From: Henckelia pumila
Taxonomy: Eukaryota; Streptophyta; Magnoliopsida; Lamiales; Gesneriaceae
Length of the DNA: 64,000 nucleotides
Assembly: GCF_033568475.1 (NCBI RefSeq)
Contig: NW_027331831.1
Location: 15,252,001 to 15,316,000 of the forward strand
Reading direction: 5' to 3'
Part shown: piece by piece, positions 59,688-64,000 of the stretch
Numbering within the stretch: position 1 is the first letter of the stretch
Layout: each line of letters starts with the position of its first letter
Program-made: the position numbers and the translations under genes
The notes under the pieces: generated by a model
The model's input: the letters and a program-made list of their open reading frames with translations, nothing else
The model's database searches: none
Told to the model about the DNA's origin: nothing

Positions 59688-61100
59688 TGTTAGATCCTTT
59701 AATTTTGGTAATAACAAACAATATTTCATTATAGTAGATCAAGTTGTCTTGCATTATAATACAGGTACTCGACCGCACATATGGAAGTTTCAATAAGACT
59801 TGTCAACCAGCCTCAAGTAGTTATTAGTTGTCACCCGGTCTCGCAGATAAGAGTCCTCAACCGACCACTAGCAGCTTAAGAGATATCAACTATTTTAGTC
59901 TACAAGACGATCTATTCACTTGTTCAAGTTACAGACAGTACTCGACTGTTCAGTATTCAAAGAATGTACTCGACTATTCAGTATTCAAAGAATATTTGAA
60001 AATGATCATATAAGATTTCTTCTGATTCAAGTTAGTTATACCACATAAAAAGCATTCCATATAATGTATCATATAAGTTGGATATCAAGACACGCAAAAC
60101 TAACAAAGCACCCAGAAAATCAGAATGTTTACCCGTTTTGAACACTGATGAGCTTGTGCACACGCAAAACTAACAAAGCACCCAAAAAATAAGAATGTTT
60201 TCCTGTTTTGAACATTGATGAGCTTGTGCACAGAGGGTGTCTGCGACCGTTACTTTATAAATTTGGAAATATCCAAATATCACATTTATTGGAGTGTACT
60301 ACATATCATGAAAGGACGGAGACAACAATGTTTTTGCATTAATGAGCTGGAAGCTGAGCATTGAGTGGTCCCATGCAAAAGTCACTACATATAGAGATTG
60401 CTTGAAGAGAGAGATATAGAACGAAACTTTACAACGCACATTTTGAATCTCTGCATTTTGTATCTCTTGCTTACAAGTTTGCAATATCAAATCCTATGAG
60501 CACTCAAGAAAGCTTCATCTTACTCTGCTCAAATCAACCCTCGCTTATGTGAAATACATCTTAAAGGATCATTCAAGGATTTATCAAGCTTCTCGACTGC
60601 TTCAAATAGAAAAGCTTTTGAAGAAGAAGTTTGATTGTTTGAATCTAATTATTCAAACATCGGTTACTATTTTTGTGGTTTTGTATTGATAAGATTTGGT
60701 GTCTTATTTTTGTGGTGTACTAGAAGTTCCTATTTAAGTTTTATAAGTTCTAAAGTTGTAGTGGATTGTTACACAAAGTTTAAAACCAAAGTATTCTAGT
60801 ATATTCCTTTCTAATTAGTTGAAGAAAAGGAGATGCAGAAGGATTCAGTCTTCGAACTTTCATATATCTTGTATTATTTTCTTACTGCACTTATTTATCT
60901 TGTTGATATTTTATTGAGTTGAATATAAATCTTCATTGAAAACTATCAAATAGTTCCCGTAATTTTTGTGGTTCGAGTGTTCTTAATAGTTGAGAATTTT
61001 GGTTTAGTTTGGTTAACAACTACTCGACCGGCTAAGTTGTTTTAAAGAAAAAAATTTGTGTGTGTATTCACCCCACTTTGCACACATTTCGATCCCAACA
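59688..61100 (+). repeat. Copia LTR with internal tandem repeats
   Basis: Starts TGTTAGATCCTTTAATTTTG and ends TTCGATCCCAACA. AGTGGTATTAGTGCGGG, a primer binding site, follows. It contains a ~71-bp tandem duplication (60094-60235, unit with CACGCAAAACTAACAAAGCA) and a shorter tandem repeat with CTCGACTATTCAGTATTC (~59938-60000). About 1.41 kb. Confidence 0.75.
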
Positions 61101-61203
61101 AGTGGTATTAGTGCGGGATTTTCTCAATTACTGATATTTATAATCAAAGCATGACTTTATTCAAATTCCTATGTTTTCTAAGAAAGAGTATTGATGACTG
61201 AAA

Positions 61204-61663
61204 AATACGTATGCAGACACATATTTCTGTCCTAAAGGATGACATGTGGTATGTCATCACAGACGCCCCCATGAAGATCCTTAAAGCCAATAATTTTGTT
61301 GCTATTTCCACTAGTGAACCTCAGATGGTGGAGAAGCATCGGTTGAAGTGGACTGCGGAGGACAAAAAGAAAGCAAACCTTAACAATGTTGCCAAGGACA
61401 TCCTTTACAAGACTCTAGACAAGAACATGTTTAGCGGGATCAAGACCTGCACTACAGCCAAATAGAATTTGGAAAAACACACACAACTATGCGAGGGAAA
61501 TAACCATACAAAGAAAAACAAGCTCACTATCGCCATCCAAAAATTTGAAAATGCCAAAATGAAGCCAAGTAAAACCATGGCTGAGTTTGATGGACGGTTG
61601 TTAGGATCAAGCTCTTACCTCGAGTATTTTTTTCCCAACAATTTCTCTCTTTTTTATGTCTAA
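61204..61663 (+). pseudogene. Copia gag (UBN2-type) fragment
   Basis: The frame reads DMWYVITDAPMKILKAN, RLKWTAEDKKKANLNNVAKD, ILYKTLDKNMFSGIKTCTTAK, then a TAG stop. It continues EKHTQLCEGN and KLTIAIQKFENAKMKPSKTM. This is the gag N-terminal/UBN2 region of copia elements. It ends abruptly at ~61600 where unrelated sequence begins, so the element is truncated. Confidence 0.82.
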
Positions 61664-63251
61664 CATAATTAAGCTTTAGTTTAATAGGCAAAAATTAATA
61701 CATTACTTCCCATTTTTTGACAAACATATCAGTTTTTTGTAGAAAAAATAAACGGATGTTGAATGTCATAAGATCAAAACTGATTGAACTGATAGAAAAA
61801 CTTATTGGTCTCGAAGTACATGTGTAGATAATTTTTTTTTAAAAAAAACAGTCTTCTATCTTCTGTAGTAGCTGAGGTGAGAGCTCTGGCCCTGATGACC
61901 CAAACTAGGACTACCTATCACAGTATGGCCCTAATGGCCTCCTTTGGATTTATCAGTCAATGGTGCGGGAGCAGTTTTAGCAACCAAAAATTGTTGAACG
62001 AGCTTGGGAATGGTTGTAATCTGAGCAGACACAAGTTGAAAGTTTGAATTCATGGAACTTTGAAGTGAGTTTGCATAAGCAGTCAGAACATATACTTTGT
62101 GGTCAGTGCTGCTAAGACTGGATCGATCAATTGTGGTATGGATGTGGCAATTGTTGGATCTCGATTCTCTCGTGCCCGAAAACGCAGCGAAAGGTTAAAT
62201 TTTTTATGTAAAAACCGATCACTTGTGTAGCATTCAATAATATTAAACATCCATAGGGTGTTTAAGATGTTTTTACCTATCTTTTTTTTTTTTTTTTGAG
62301 AAAATAAGTTTTTACCTATCAATCTTATAAGATTGATGATGGCTCTAACAAAGTTGTAAACAACTTGGTTGTTGAAAAGGTAGACACTATCTACAAGTTT
62401 TCAAGAGCACACCTTGCTCAAATGGACTCAAGCCTCCAATAGCACACCTTTCTCAAAATGACCTATCATTCAAATTAGGTTCACGGTTAGTCAAACTAGA
62501 TCCACCCTATATATGCACTAGAATATATAGAGAATTTTTCATTGAGAATCCCTTTCCTTAACCACACAAGAAAGTGGCCAAAATTGGAGAGAATGTGTAT
62601 GGGGTGTTCAACCATGAGGGTTGAAGTGGAGTGAGGAGTTTGCTTGTCTTGATACTTAAAATATGTTACTAAAAAAGCTAAAGCATGCATAGAAACTTTT
62701 GCATCTTGTCTTGTAACCCTCGATCTCCTCTCTCACATGTATTGTATGTATTTTATGTCAAACATATACATACATGACCCATGAACTTAACATTTAATTA
62801 ATTATCAAGCTCAAACACATTTAAGTTCAATTAATTAATTAAATCCTACTTGAACTCATTCAAGTCCACTAGTAGAATAATTATTCAACACTATTTTCAT
62901 TGGGGTTCTACAAGACTCAATAGTGTTTAATTAATCCAACACTTGAATTAATTTAATTATTTTGACTCTACAAGGTCCACTAGTGTTTAATTAATTCAAC
63001 TCTTGAATTAATTTAATTAAGTTCATAATAATAGTTTTGAAAATCACCATTTTCAAAAATTAATTATTTATTTAAGTCAACTTTTAATCTTGAAACACTT
63101 TCACAAATCAAAAGTTACATTTCCATTTATTCTCACTTAGAAGTCATACTTCTAATTTATCTCGCTTATAAACTTCTTTATAAGACGTTCATCTTATTGA
63201 ACTAATTTTATTCTCAACGGGATCTAGAAAGCCAGTACTTGTGTGACTCTC
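61664..63251. repeat. LTR-like retroelement DNA
   Basis: A new LTR-like start, TGTTGGATCTCGATTC, is at 62152. DNA to 63251 is AT-rich with a ~70-bp imperfect tandem duplication (62884-63020, motif TAGTGTTTAATTAATYCAAC). The 61.8-62.1 kb stretch resembles internal retroelement sequence on the minus strand but matches no domain I can name. Confidence 0.45.
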
Positions 63252-64000
63252 TGTAGTGACCCTTACCCGTATCACCTACTAAACAGAACTTAGACATGCA
63301 ATTAACTTATTTAAACGGATATCAGAATAAACTGCGGAAACCATAAAACAATATACAATCCCAAAGCAAAGAATCTGTAAATACCCAAATATTATACAAC
63401 CAGATCGAACAGCTGAATCAAGCTAATAACAACAGAATAAAACCTAGGCAAAGCTCCAGCTGGCCAACAACTGCCTAGCCCCTCTTGGATCCACCCGCCT
63501 CATCCAATCGCAAACCTGCCCCATGGAATAGGGTGTCCAGAAACACAAAGTACGAGACGTGAGCATAAAACACTCAGTATGAGAGTATTAGTATACATGC
63601 ATGCAAAGTGAACTCCCTATAAACTCGAGGTCAAGGATTAGGTAACAGAGACAGACCGGGCCCTGGTATGTAGCACGCTGTGCCGTCGCTTCAGGAGGTG
63701 GCTCCCATACCATAATACCAGTGGATATGCTGGACCCAAATCGATGGAAGTCCAACCACTAACAGGATAGGGAAAAACCCTACTAACAGACATCTCGAAG
63801 GAGATAGCTCAGTATGTAAATGAATTCAGCATAAATCAATGAATGCATACTCAGTCAGGATATCTCGAACAGTACTTTCGTACCTCAACTCAGTGCAAGC
63901 TCTACCAACTCTAGGTCCACGCCTATAGTCTGCTCTACACTGTTAAATGATACTACTATCATTATAGTGCTCTAAAAGCCTTAAATAAGCTATTTCATAC
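63252..64000 (-). repeat. Family A LTR, cut by the window end
   Basis: Starts TGTAGTGACCCTTACCCG and follows the same layout as 11502-11900 and 55710 onwards, for example CACCTACTAAAC, ACATGCAATTAACTTA, GGAATAGGGTGTCC, GACGTGAGC and TAAAAGCCTTAA. The other end lies beyond the window. Confidence 0.75.

Noticed and set aside
62083..62690. Two minus-strand open frames
   Set aside because: They lie in LTR-like DNA with poly-T tracts, have low complexity and show no domain.

Overview
This window is nuclear DNA from a flowering plant, most likely a eudicot. The evidence is spliced genes with GT-AG introns, plant-specific gene families (an STP-type sugar/proton symporter, the phylloquinone enzyme AAE14, and the histone-deacetylase-complex protein HDC1) and a dense load of plant transposable elements: Ty1/copia, Ty3/gypsy, TRIM-like, Helitron, hAT, Mutator-like and PIF-like. 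The species cannot be fixed from the sequence. An asterid such as a Lamiales plant is a guess only.

Three real host genes are present, all on the minus strand. (1) 1665-3297 is a complete two-exon hexose transporter of 516 residues. (2) 24331-28237 is a complete ten-exon AAE14 (2-succinylbenzoate-CoA ligase) of 561 residues ending in a canonical peroxisomal SKL. (3) 44397-54724 is an HDC1/RXT3-like gene whose eleven exons join in one frame for 714 codons, including an 8-nt microexon. Its first visible exon has no start codon and runs straight into a copia-type LTR, so the 5' coding part looks lost. The three genes are functionally unrelated and form no cluster.

Most of the rest is layered transposons, many datable by target-site duplications (TSDs) that can be read directly. 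4.8-6.5 kb holds a copia element with its middle deleted. 8.4-11.2 kb holds the 3' part of a Helitron carrying a decayed RPA1-like gene. 11.5-15.2 kb is a solo LTR containing another solo LTR containing a Mutator-type MITE. 15.8-16.0 kb is a plastid matK fragment (NUPT). 16.1-23.7 kb is a copia element interrupted by a 3-kb non-coding LTR element. 28.4-31.8 kb is very AT-rich Helitron-like DNA with a 760-bp Mutator-type element. 32.3-34.7 kb is a gypsy LTR interrupted by a 1-kb hAT element. 37.0-40.1 kb is a decayed ORF of unknown family cut by one hAT-like and two TRIM-like insertions. 54.7-64 kb is a mosaic of LTR fragments.

I found no convincingly new functional system. The observations best worth following are the LTR-truncated HDC1 with its microexon, the clusters of GC-rich palindromes placed just upstream of the TATA box in several unrelated LTR families, and the unknown decayed ORF at 37-40 kb.
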